Positions 1 to 7,437 of a stretch of 64,000 bases of DNA are shown piece by piece. A program made the translations under genes and the position numbers. Below the pieces are notes generated by a model. That model was given only the letters and a program-made list of their open reading frames with translations, had not been told where the DNA came from and ran no database searches. Source of the stretch: Hyphomicrobiales bacterium (GTDB lineage Bacteria; Pseudomonadota; Alphaproteobacteria; Rhizobiales; Xanthobacteraceae); the NCBI GenBank assembly GCA_021732215.1, contig JAKFVL010000028.1, positions 29,397 through 93,396 of the forward strand, read 5' to 3'. Position 1 is the first letter of the stretch; each line of letters starts with the position of its first letter.

Positions 1-2
1 AT

Positions 3-545
3 TTCGCGCAGATCATGACCATGTGCAGCACGATGATGCAAACCATCGTCAAGCTGCCGAAGCCAGTGGTCGCCACTGTGCAGGGAATCGCCTCCGCCGC
101 CGGATGTCAGCTTGTGGCGACCTGCGATCTCGCCGTCGCATCGGACGCCGCGAGCTTTGCAACGCCCGGCGTCGATATCGGGCTGTTTTGTTCGACGCCC
201 ATGGTGGCGCTGAGTCGCAACGTGCCGCGCAAGCACGCGATGGGCATGCTGCTGACTGGCGAGCCGATCGACGCCGAGACTGCGCGCGGCATGGGACTCG
301 TCAACAAGGTTGTACCTGCCGGCACCGAGCTTGAAATCGCGATTTCACTTGCCAACGTAGTCGCCAGCAAATCGACCCGCACGGTCAAGATCGGCAAGGA
401 AGCGTTCTATCGCCAGGCCGAGATGTCGCTGGCGGAGGCCTATCGCTACACCGCCGAGGTGATGACCGAGAACATGATGGCGCGTGACGCCGAGGAAGGC
501 ATCAACGCTTTCATTGCCAAGCGCGACCCGATCTGGGAAGAGTGA
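3..545 (+). CDS. Enoyl-CoA hydratase/isomerase family protein, 5'-truncated by the window edge
   Basis: Crotonase-superfamily enzyme, expected to act on an acyl-CoA in the cytoplasm. The frame is open from base 3, so roughly the first 80-90 residues of a normal ~260-residue protein are outside the window. The visible part carries the crotonase core: VATVQGIASAAGCQLVATCD (oxyanion-hole helix and the GCQLVATCD strand), then FATPGVDIGLF, TGEPIDAETARGMGLVNKVV and a C-terminal helical tail. The substrate cannot be told from this fragment. The ATG at base 15 is internal to the fold and is not the start. A palindromic repeat begins one base after its stop codon. Confidence 0.85.
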   Translation, partial: FAQIMTMCSTMMQTIVKLPKPVVATVQGIASAAGCQLVATCDLAVASDAASFATPGVDIGLFCSTPMVALSRNVPRKHAMGMLLTGEPIDAETARGMGLVNKVVPAGTELEIAISLANVVASKSTRTVKIGKEAFYRQAEMSLAEAYRYTAEVMTENMMARDAEEGINAFIAKRDPIWEE

Positions 546-546
546 G

Positions 547-590
547 GATGATCCCGGAAAAGTGGAAGCCGGTTTTCCGCAAGGATCATG
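547..590. repeat. Short dispersed palindrome, family C, copy 1
   Basis: The arms GATGATCC-CGGAAAA and TTTTCCG-caa-GGATCATG fold into a hairpin around GTGGAAGCCGG. The same layout recurs at 30630-30678. It starts one base after the crotonase stop codon. Elements of this look (a GATCATG end with a CGGAAAA/TTTTCCG core) are very common between genes in Bradyrhizobiaceae; that is background knowledge, not something searched here. Confidence 0.7.
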
Positions 591-618
591 TGCAAGAAGA
601 AGAAAAGCCCTCCACGCG

Positions 619-1200
619 ATGAACCACGACACCTATTCCGACATTTATGTTCGTGAGATTCTCAACGGCGTCAAAACCATCGCCATGGTCGGCGCCTCCC
701 CTGTCAACGTGCGGCCAAGCTACTTCGCGTTCAAATATCTCGCCGAACGCGGCTACGACATGATCCCGATCAATCCGGGCCAGGTCGGCAAGTCGCTGGT
801 CGGCAGACCGTTCGTCGCGTCGCTACGTGACATCGATCGTCCGGTCGATATGGTCGATATCTTCCGCAATTCCGATGCAGCCGCAGCGATCGTCGATGAG
901 GCGCTGGCTTTGAGCCCCTTGCCGAAAGTGATCTGGATGCAACTCGGAGTCCGCAACGATGCGGCGGCCACCAAAGCCGAAGCTGCCGGCCTCAAGGTCG
1001 TGATGAACCGCTGTCCGAAGATCGAATACGGACGCCTGTCATCCGAAATTGCCTGGATGGGCGTAAATTCGCGCACGCTGAGCGCGAAGCGCGCGCCGAT
1101 ACCGACGGGCTCGTTCCAGCGCATGTCGCTCAACCGCAGCAGCATTTCAGGCGGAGCGACCACCGCCGCCGACCGCGCGGCGCAAGACAAGCCGGAATAG
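619..1200 (+). CDS. CoA-binding domain protein (YccU/succinyl-CoA ligase alpha-like Rossmann fold)
   Basis: A 193-residue single-domain CoA-binding protein. The N-terminal Rossmann strand and loop KTIAMVGASPVNVRPSYF and the following GYDMIPINPGQVGKSLVGR are typical of the CoA_binding_2 family, which resembles the nucleotide-binding domain of succinyl-CoA ligase alpha. VDMVDIFRNSDAAA and KVIWMQLGVRNDAAA match the later strands. No catalytic domain is attached, so the reaction is unknown. The ATG at 619 was chosen because the fold begins shortly after it; the frame extends upstream to 484, but that part overlaps the crotonase gene and the family C repeat and looks non-coding. About 70 bases separate it from the crotonase gene, so co-transcription is possible. 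Confidence 0.85.
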   Translation: MNHDTYSDIYVREILNGVKTIAMVGASPVNVRPSYFAFKYLAERGYDMIPINPGQVGKSLVGRPFVASLRDIDRPVDMVDIFRNSDAAAAIVDEALALSPLPKVIWMQLGVRNDAAATKAEAAGLKVVMNRCPKIEYGRLSSEIAWMGVNSRTLSAKRAPIPTGSFQRMSLNRSSISGGATTAADRAAQDKPE

Positions 1201-1385
1201 GCTGGAGCCGGAACAGGCCCAGGAGCGAATAGTCGCTGTCGCTCCGCTCGATGAAATTTCATGCTGCGGAGCCGCAACGCCGGAAACCGCCTTGCCAATC
1301 GTCGCGATGGGCGATCCGCTGCCTTGACGATAGGTATCTCACGCATCAGCATGCCGCCCTCTTCCGCTATCGCAAAGGACGACGT

Positions 1386-2663
1386 ATGACCGATCGCCAA
1401 CCCGGATTTTCCACGCTCGCCATTCACGCCGGAGCGCAGCCCGATCCCACCACGGGCGCGCGGGCGACGCCGATCTATCAGACGACGTCGTTTGTGTTCA
1501 ACGACGCCGACCATGCCGCCTCGCTGTTCGGGCTTCAGGCCTTCGGCAACATCTACACGCGCATCGGCAATCCAACCAATGCGGTGCTCGAGGAACGTGT
1601 GGCCGCGCTGGAAGGCGGCACAGCTGCACTGGCCGTTGCATCGGGCCATGCGGCACAGGTCGTCGCGCTGCAGGTGTTGCTGAAACCCGGCGACGAGTTC
1701 ATCGCCGCGCGCAAGCTCTATGGCGGCTCGATCAATCAGTTCAGCCACGCCTTCAAGAGCTTCGGCTGGAACGTGGTGTGGGCGGATACCGACGACATTG
1801 CGAGCTTCGAGCGCGCGGTGACGCCGCACACCAGGGCGATCTTCATCGAATCGATCGCCAACCCGGGCGGCACGGTGACGGATATCGAAGCCATTGCCGC
1901 CGTCGCTCGGAAGGCAGGCGTTCCACTGATCGTCGACAACACGCTGGCGTCGCCCTACCTGATCCGCCCGATCGATCACGGCGCAGATATCGTGCTCCAC
2001 TCGCTGACGAAATTCCTCGGTGGCCACGGCAACTCGATCGGCGGCATCATCGTCGACGCCGGCACCTTCGACTGGTCGAAGGACGGCAAGTATCCGATCC
2101 TGAGCGAGCCGCGTCCTGAATATCACGGCATCAAATTGCAGGAGACGTTCGGCAACTTCGCGTTCGCCATCGCCTGTCGCGTGCTGGCGCTGCGCGATCT
2201 TGGTCCGGCATTGTCGCCGTTCAACGCCTTCATGATCCTGACAGGCATCGAAACCCTGCCGCTGCGAATGCAAAAGCATTGCGATAACGCCAAGGCCATT
2301 GCCGAGTGGCTGTCCACACACCCTGCCGTGGCCGGCGTCAACTACGCGGGTCTTGCCGGCGACAAGTACAACAACCTCGCGCGCAAATACTGTCCGAAGG
2401 GCGCAGGCGCGGTGTTCACGATCAGCCTCAAGGGCGGCTACGACGCCGGCGTCAAGCTGGTATCGAAGCTGCAGTTGTTCTCGCATCTGGCGAACGTCGG
2501 CGACACCCGCTCGCTCGTCATTCATCCGGCGTCGACGACGCATAGCCAGCTCGACGATGCGCAGAAGACGAAATCGGGCGCCGGGCCTGATGTGGTCCGC
2601 CTGTCGATCGGCATCGAGGACAAGGAAGACCTGATCGCCGACCTTGAGCAGGCGCTGGCTTGA
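1386..2663 (+). CDS. metY: O-acetylhomoserine sulfhydrylase (O-acetylhomoserine aminocarboxypropyltransferase)
   Basis: PLP-dependent Cys/Met-metabolism enzyme of 425 residues that makes homocysteine from O-acetylhomoserine and sulfide in the cytoplasm. Seen: the N-terminal TLAIHAG and PIYQTTSFVF, the signature FGNIYTRIGNPT, LEGGTAALAVASGHAA, and the Schiff-base lysine K209 in LHSLTKFLGGHG. The length and the FGLQAFGNIYTRI stretch fit the MetY branch better than cystathionine gamma-synthase (about 380 residues). The start at 1386 is supported by AAAGGAC eight bases upstream; the frame runs open to 1251 without family-like sequence. No SAM-II riboswitch was recognised in the 185-bp leader. It converges with the FTR1 gene, with a terminator hairpin between them. 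Confidence 0.93.
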   Translation: MTDRQPGFSTLAIHAGAQPDPTTGARATPIYQTTSFVFNDADHAASLFGLQAFGNIYTRIGNPTNAVLEERVAALEGGTAALAVASGHAAQVVALQVLLKPGDEFIAARKLYGGSINQFSHAFKSFGWNVVWADTDDIASFERAVTPHTRAIFIESIANPGGTVTDIEAIAAVARKAGVPLIVDNTLASPYLIRPIDHGADIVLHSLTKFLGGHGNSIGGIIVDAGTFDWSKDGKYPILSEPRPEYHGIKLQETFGNFAFAIACRVLALRDLGPALSPFNAFMILTGIETLPLRMQKHCDNAKAIAEWLSTHPAVAGVNYAGLAGDKYNNLARKYCPKGAGAVFTISLKGGYDAGVKLVSKLQLFSHLANVGDTRSLVIHPASTTHSQLDDAQKTKSGAGPDVVRLSIGIEDKEDLIADLEQALA

Positions 2664-2679
2664 ACTTGCAACACTGACA

Positions 2680-2711
2680 AGCAAAACGCGGCGCCGAAAA
2701 GCGCCGCGTCT
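2680..2711 (-). terminator. Rho-independent terminator of the FTR1 gene
   Basis: Perfect 9-bp stem ACGCGGCGC / GCGCCGCGT around CGAAAA. On the minus strand the hairpin is followed by TTTTGCTTG, so it fits termination of the FTR1 transcript, whose stop codon is about 10 bases upstream. The convergent metY gene ends 22 bases to the left of the stem. On the plus strand there is no T-run after the stem. Confidence 0.75.
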
Positions 2712-2719
2712 AACATGGG

Positions 2720-3541
2720 CTACTCCGCCGGACGCCGTTGCGACTGCAGTTCGCGCATCAGGCGATCGTTGCGCAGAAACAGCGAATATGTCGCAAGCGC
2801 CGCGAGAACGATCAGAAACTGGATCGAGAGCGCCTCCACATTGGGATGCAGTCCGATATTCCCGATCCACGCAATATTCTTGATCTCGGTGAATGGAACC
2901 AGGGTTTGCTCCTGAAACTCTTGCAATGAATCGCCAATGAACTTGATGCCCATGACGAACAAGAATGCCGACGTGATCATGAACACCGGCCGCAGCGGCA
3001 GCCGCTGGGCCACCCTGTTGATGACATAGAACAGCCCGGCGAGCAGCACGAGACCGACAGCCACGCCAGCGAATATTCCCGCGTTCCAGCCGTCTTTGGC
3101 TACGGCCGCGATGAACAATACCGTCTCCGCCCCTTCACGGAACACCGCGAGGAATGCCAGCACCGCGACCGCCCATGCGGTCCCCTGACCAAGCGCGCTA
3201 TCGGCCTTGGTCGCGAGATAGGTCTGCCAGCCGCGCGGGTCTTGCTTCACCATCAGCCAACCGCTGACATAGAGCATCAGAGCCGCCGCGAGGAAAATGA
3301 CCACGCCCTCAAGCGTGTCGTTGTGATCGCCGGAATTGAACACGGCAAAAATCCACGCAGCGACGAGGCTCGCGCCGACAGCAGCGAGAGCGCCTCCGTA
3401 GAGCGCCTTGACGCGATGTTCCGCACCCGACTTCACGAGATAGCTCGCCAACGCCGCGATCACGAGCATGGCCTCGAGACCCTCGCGAAGCAGAATAACC
3501 ATGGTTTGGATGAAGGCGCTCGACATAGGCAGGTTTTCCAT
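2720..3541 (-). CDS. FTR1-family high-affinity iron permease (EfeU-like)
   Basis: Multi-pass inner-membrane iron permease of 273 residues. Both hallmark REGxE iron-binding motifs are present: REGLE at residues 19-23 and REGAE at 135-139, in the first and fourth of about seven hydrophobic helices. This is the full length of the bacterial EfeU/FTR1 family. Its usual partners EfeO and EfeB, or a multicopper oxidase, are not in the neighbourhood, so the iron-oxidation partner is unknown. The first ATG was used; a second Met at residue 6 is an alternative. A candidate Irr (ICE-like) motif lies about 85 bases upstream, at 3627-3643. Confidence 0.92.
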   Translation of the reverse strand: MENLPMSSAFIQTMVILLREGLEAMLVIAALASYLVKSGAEHRVKALYGGALAAVGASLVAAWIFAVFNSGDHNDTLEGVVIFLAAALMLYVSGWLMVKQDPRGWQTYLATKADSALGQGTAWAVAVLAFLAVFREGAETVLFIAAVAKDGWNAGIFAGVAVGLVLLAGLFYVINRVAQRLPLRPVFMITSAFLFVMGIKFIGDSLQEFQEQTLVPFTEIKNIAWIGNIGLHPNVEALSIQFLIVLAALATYSLFLRNDRLMRELQSQRRPAE

Positions 3542-3626
3542 CGATGGCAGATGGGTGCTTCTAGCTCAGCGTTGCCAAAGGTAAAGCGATCCGTCCCGCA
3601 GGCGCGCGCAAAGCTCTGTGACTGCC

Positions 3627-3643
3627 GCTAGAATCGTTCCAAT
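3627..3643 (-). promoter_or_regulatory. Candidate Irr iron-control element upstream of the FTR1 gene
   Basis: The sequence GCTAGAATCGTTCCAAT matches the ICE consensus TTTAGAA-N3-TTCTAAA at 10 of the 14 fixed positions, with both GAA and TTC cores intact. It lies upstream of an iron permease and touches the last base of the ctaA stop codon. Irr is the iron-responsive regulator of this bacterial group. The assignment is inference from sequence and context only. Confidence 0.35.
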
Positions 3644-4725
3644 CAGCCGGACCGTCCAAAGGCATTTGCCATCGCCGGCGCGACGGACGTGCTGTGGGCG
3701 CTGAAGCGATGCGCCTGATGCAGCACCAGCGTGAGCAACACGATTGCGGCTCCCTGATGCGCAAGCGCGAGCGGGATCGGCACCAAATGCAACAATGTCA
3801 GAATGCCCAACGCCGCCTGCAAAGTGACGGCGCCTGCGATCCAGAGCGCGCCGTTGGCGATGCCGCCTGCCTTCAAGCGCACCGCATCCACGACGTGGGC
3901 GATCGCCAGCGCAAACAGCGTATAGGCCAGCATCCGATGGGTGAATTGAACCGTCAGCACGTTATCGAAGAAATTGCGCCACCAGGGTTGTTCCAGGAAC
4001 AGCCGCGATGCATCGGGAACCAGAGCGCCGTCGATCAACGGCCAGGTATTGAACGAGCGCCCGGCTCGCAGGCCGGCCACCAGCGCACCAAAATAGAGTT
4101 GTATGAACAGAACCGCCAGCAACACATGCGTCTGGATTTTAAGCCGCCGCTGGCTTGCCTCGCGTGGCCGCGCGCTCAGATCCAGAAGCGTCCAGACGAT
4201 CGCTGCGAAGATAATCAGCGCCAGCATCAGGTGAACGGCAAGCCGATACTGCGACACGTCCACCCTGTGCGTCAGCCCCGACGCGACCATCCACCATCCG
4301 ACCGCACCTTGCAGAGCGCCAAGACCGAAGATCACCCAGAGCCGCCGCCGCAGGCCTTGCGGCAGCGATCCCCGCCAGAGAAACCACAGGAACGGCAGCA
4401 GATATGCCGCTCCGATGACGCGCCCGAGCAGGCGATGACTCCATTCCCACCAGAAGATTGTCTTGAATTCGTCGAGGCTCATGCCGCGATTGATTTCGCG
4501 ATATTGCGGGATCGTCTTGTAGGCCTCGAACGCATCGGTCCACGCTCCGTCCGTAAGCGGCGGCAGCGTGCCTGTCACCGGCTTCCATTCGACGATCGAC
4601 AATCCGGATTCCGTCAACCGCGTCGCGCCGCCGACCAGCACCATGGCCGCGATCAGCACCGCGACAGCGACAAGCCATCGGCGCACGGCGCGCAAAAGCA
4701 TGGAATCAGGAACAGCTGCGGTCAT
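3643..4725 (-). CDS. ctaA: Heme A synthase (COX15/CtaA family)
   Basis: A 360-residue integral membrane protein that oxidises heme O to heme A for cytochrome c oxidase. The family's conserved histidines are visible in four helices: [34 protein letters not shown] and ALAHQGAA, which would ligate the two hemes. The N-terminal [21 protein letters not shown] is the standard alphaproteobacterial/mitochondrial COX15 signature. About eight hydrophobic segments are seen, and the length is that of the alphaproteobacterial type-2 family. It stands alone here, without ctaB, ctaG or cox genes, and is divergent from the DUF2842 gene. Confidence 0.95.
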   Translation of the reverse strand: MTAAVPDSMLLRAVRRWLVAVAVLIAAMVLVGGATRLTESGLSIVEWKPVTGTLPPLTDGAWTDAFEAYKTIPQYREINRGMSLDEFKTIFWWEWSHRLLGRVIGAAYLLPFLWFLWRGSLPQGLRRRLWVIFGLGALQGAVGWWMVASGLTHRVDVSQYRLAVHLMLALIIFAAIVWTLLDLSARPREASQRRLKIQTHVLLAVLFIQLYFGALVAGLRAGRSFNTWPLIDGALVPDASRLFLEQPWWRNFFDNVLTVQFTHRMLAYTLFALAIAHVVDAVRLKAGGIANGALWIAGAVTLQAALGILTLLHLVPIPLALAHQGAAIVLLTLVLHQAHRFSAHSTSVAPAMANAFGRSG

Positions 4726-4863
4726 GGAACTGCATCTTGAATGAATTGATCCGGACCTTATAGTCCCGGCGTTCCACGGCGGAAAGCCGCCTCGGCTATC
4801 GATATTTCACGTTCCCATGAGCTTGTACGTTCCCATCGGCGCTTCAATGGCTTTTACTTTCAC

Positions 4864-5082
4864 ATGACCGTTCGTCAGCGAAAATTCATCGGTGCGATCC
4901 TGTTGCTGATTCTCGTGACGGTATGGTCGCTCGGGGTCATGGCCTTGTCGCAATCGCCATCGCTCGCCGCGTGGTTTGCCAGCGGCAGAGTGGCGCAGAT
5001 CCTGTTCTACGCGATTGCCGGGATGGGGTGGGTCCTGCCGGCGATGCCGCTGATCCGCTGGATGCAGCGGGCCGATACCTGA
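4864..5082 (+). CDS. DUF2842 small membrane protein
   Basis: A 72-residue protein with two hydrophobic segments (about residues 9-28 and 42-63) separated by a short loop. VRQRKFIGAILLLILVTVWS and the C-terminal GMGWVLPAMPLIRWMQRAD match the DUF2842 family as I know it from alphaproteobacteria. Function is unknown. Divergent placement beside ctaA is common in relatives, so a respiratory or membrane role is possible but unproven. It runs convergently into the deacetylase gene with a 10-bp gap. Confidence 0.8.
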   Translation: MTVRQRKFIGAILLLILVTVWSLGVMALSQSPSLAAWFASGRVAQILFYAIAGMGWVLPAMPLIRWMQRADT

Positions 5083-5092
5083 CCGATCAGTT

Positions 5093-6121
5093 TTATTTGA
5101 GGCCCGCCAGCATCGCGCGCAGCACGCGCAACGAAGCAATGCGGCCGTCCCACGCAATGCGCGGCAGCCTGAGCGAATCGAACGTGCCGCTCCGCAGAAT
5201 GGTTCCTGGAATCAAGGTCACTGCGGTCGCGAAGCCAGCCTCACCCGCCAGCAAGGTTTCGCGTTGACCGCATGTCCCCTGCTCGCCGAACGGATACGCC
5301 AAATGCGGCAGCGACCGCTGCAAAGCGGCTTCGGCGACGGCGCGGCCCATTTTCATTTCACGCGCGGCATCGGTTGAATTCAGGCTTGCCAGCATCGATC
5401 CATGCACGGTGGCCGTGCCGATGGTCACGAGCGGGTCGGCTGCGAGGCGCGCAACGTCGTCCCAGTTCATCGCAAACTCACGCGATAACGCCGCAAGACC
5501 GACGCCGTATCGTTTGCACAGATCGCCGATTGTCGCGCTCAGCTCGTCCGGCGGCAGCGCACGCAACCAGCCGCTCAGGTAATCATAGAGTTCCAGTTTG
5601 TCGGCGATACTCTCGACCGTGAAGCGGCGCTCGTCATGATCCATCATCAAGCTGATACGGCCATGCCGCGCGATCACCTGCTCCAGCGCCAGCCACCATG
5701 CCTCGCCGACGCCATCGACAAATCCGGTCGGCACATAAACCGTGAAAGGCGCAGCATGACGAGCCAGCACCGGATAGCCGTGCGCCATCAGATCGCGCGA
5801 GCCTCCGTCGAATGTCAGACAAACGAACCGCTTCGCGGTCCGCGTCGCGCCGGCTCGATCAACAATCTCACCGATCGGGATGATGTCATAGTTCCAGCGC
5901 CGGATCGCGCGAATGGCGCGGTCGAGAAATTCTGGCGTGATGTCATTCGATTTGAGCGGCTGAAACGGATCGGGCCGCTGCGGCCTGACGCGCGCGAGAC
6001 GCAAAATCACGCCGGCGGAGCCGGACTGCGCCTCCAGTATGCGCGCATAACCGCTGAGGCTCGCCACCCCCAGCCACGCCCGCGTCAAAACTCCAGGTAG
6101 CGGCGGCACCCGATCCCCCAA
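5093..6121 (-). CDS. Polysaccharide deacetylase family protein (NodB-fold, CE4-like), first gene of the EPS locus
   Basis: Carbohydrate deacetylase-like protein of 342 residues, expected to remove N-acetyl groups from a polysaccharide. The NodB motif 1 TFDGG appears in RFVCLTFDGGSRDL (usual form TFDDG, so the second Asp is Gly), followed by YPVLARHAAPFTVYVPTGFVDG. A later HLAYPFG (usual Y-P-x-G) and the EQVIARHG region are also family-like. The replaced Asp is a metal-ligand position in classical CE4 enzymes, so activity should be checked. It is divergent from the acyltransferase gene with about 95 bp between them. Together with genes to 14784 it forms a polysaccharide locus and resembles the deacetylase role of HfsH in holdfast synthesis. 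Confidence 0.85.
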   Translation of the reverse strand: MGDRVPPLPGVLTRAWLGVASLSGYARILEAQSGSAGVILRLARVRPQRPDPFQPLKSNDITPEFLDRAIRAIRRWNYDIIPIGEIVDRAGATRTAKRFVCLTFDGGSRDLMAHGYPVLARHAAPFTVYVPTGFVDGVGEAWWLALEQVIARHGRISLMMDHDERRFTVESIADKLELYDYLSGWLRALPPDELSATIGDLCKRYGVGLAALSREFAMNWDDVARLAADPLVTIGTATVHGSMLASLNSTDAAREMKMGRAVAEAALQRSLPHLAYPFGEQGTCGQRETLLAGEAGFATAVTLIPGTILRSGTFDSLRLPRIAWDGRIASLRVLRAMLAGLK

Positions 6122-6215
6122 GCGGCCCCCGCCGCTGCGCCATTGTCATTACCCTTTGTTGACACTTCTTTGCAAAGGTCGGCTGAATCTACAGAAATCC
6201 CCGATCGGACACGCG

Positions 6216-7409
6216 ATGACCATGGCTGCTGCGATCGAAAGCCGACCCGCCATGCAAGCCGCCGCCAGCGCTTCCCGTCTTGCCCGTGTGCAGGTCTTTC
6301 AGACCTTCGATGCGGCGAAAACGGCATGGGACATCCTCGAGTCCGGCCCAGGCAGTCTTTCAACGCCCTATCAGCGTTTCGCATTCGTGTCGTCGTGGCA
6401 GCAACATGTCGGCAATGCGCTCGGGCAGGAGCCGTGTATCGTCGTCGGTTACGACGCGCATCAACAGCCGCTTTGCCTCTTTCCACTGGGAGCGAAATCC
6501 GACGGCGGCTTCCGCTCGGCGCGCTTTCTTGGCGGCAAGCATTCGACATTCAACATGGCGCTGTGGGATCGCGACTTCGCCGCCCACGTCACCGAAGCCG
6601 ATCTCGATGCGATCTTTGACGCCGCTCGCAGCCAGAGCGGCGTCGATATCCTTGCCCTGGTCCAGCAACCGCAGACCTGGCTCGGCGTGCGCAACCCGGT
6701 GATGATTTTGCCGTGGCAGCAAGCGGTCAACGATTGCCCGCTGATGACGATCGTGCCGGACACCTCGCCCGATACCCGCATCAGCAACTCGTTCCGCCGC
6801 CGCCTCAAGGGCAAGGAGCGCAAGTTACAGGGCCTGCCCGGCTATCGCTACGTGCTGGCGCGCAGTGAATCCGACGTGAAGCGGTTGCTCGACGCCTTCT
6901 TCATCGTCAAACCGCAACGCATGGCGGCGCAGAAACTGCCCAACGTGTTCGCCGATCCGGGCATCGAGGATTTCATCCGCACCGCCTGCCTGACGCCGGT
7001 CGCGGGCGGCGGCTATGCGATCGATATCCATGCGCTGGAATGCGACAGCGAGATGATCGCGATGTATGCGGGTGTCGCCGACGGCCACCGCTTCTCGATG
7101 ATGTTCAACACCTACACCGTGTCGGAGCATGCCAAGTACAGCCCCGGCCAGATCCTGATGCGCGAAATCATCGACTACTATGCGTCACAAAAATACACCT
7201 CGCTCGATCTCGGCATCGGGTCGGACGAATACAAGCTACTGTTCTGCAAGGGCGACGAACCGATCTTCGACAGCTTCATCGCGCTGAACGCCAAAGGCCG
7301 GATGGCCGCGCTGGCGATGTCGTCGCTCGCAAACGCCAAGCGCTTCGTGAAGCAGACCCCCGCCCTGATGAAAATGGCGGGCGCCGTGCGCAGCGCCATC
7401 CAGCGCTGA
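6216..7409 (+). CDS. GNAT/FemAB-like acyltransferase (CelD/BcsL, Acetyltransf_6 type) of the EPS locus
   Basis: About 397 residues. The N-terminal half (PYQRFAFVSSWQQHV, LFPLGAKSDGGFRSARFLGG) and the C-terminal YSPGQILMREIIDYYASQKYTSLDLGIGSDEYKLLFCKGD are the pattern of Acetyltransf_6 proteins found in cellulose and exopolysaccharide loci. A role in modifying an amino-sugar polymer is inferred, as for HfsK in Caulobacter holdfast. The ATG at 6216 was preferred to 6156 because the first 20 residues of the longer frame look unrelated and GGA lies eight bases upstream. It is divergent from the deacetylase and convergent with the co-polymerase gene, with a 28-bp gap. Confidence 0.82.
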   Translation: MTMAAAIESRPAMQAAASASRLARVQVFQTFDAAKTAWDILESGPGSLSTPYQRFAFVSSWQQHVGNALGQEPCIVVGYDAHQQPLCLFPLGAKSDGGFRSARFLGGKHSTFNMALWDRDFAAHVTEADLDAIFDAARSQSGVDILALVQQPQTWLGVRNPVMILPWQQAVNDCPLMTIVPDTSPDTRISNSFRRRLKGKERKLQGLPGYRYVLARSESDVKRLLDAFFIVKPQRMAAQKLPNVFADPGIEDFIRTACLTPVAGGGYAIDIHALECDSEMIAMYAGVADGHRFSMMFNTYTVSEHAKYSPGQILMREIIDYYASQKYTSLDLGIGSDEYKLLFCKGDEPIFDSFIALNAKGRMAALAMSSLANAKRFVKQTPALMKMAGAVRSAIQR

Positions 7410-7437
7410 CAGCAAGCCGCAATCCCGAAACCCGGCG

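Noticed and set aside
1201..1385. Possible SAM-II riboswitch before metY
   Set aside because: The conserved pseudoknot core of SAM-II was looked for and not found; the leader shows no matching sequence.
753..2870. A 705-codon open frame on the minus strand opposite the CoA-binding gene and metY
   Set aside because: It is an antisense shadow of strongly codon-biased GC-rich genes; its sequence is Arg/Ala-rich, low in motifs, and the plus-strand genes are clear family members.
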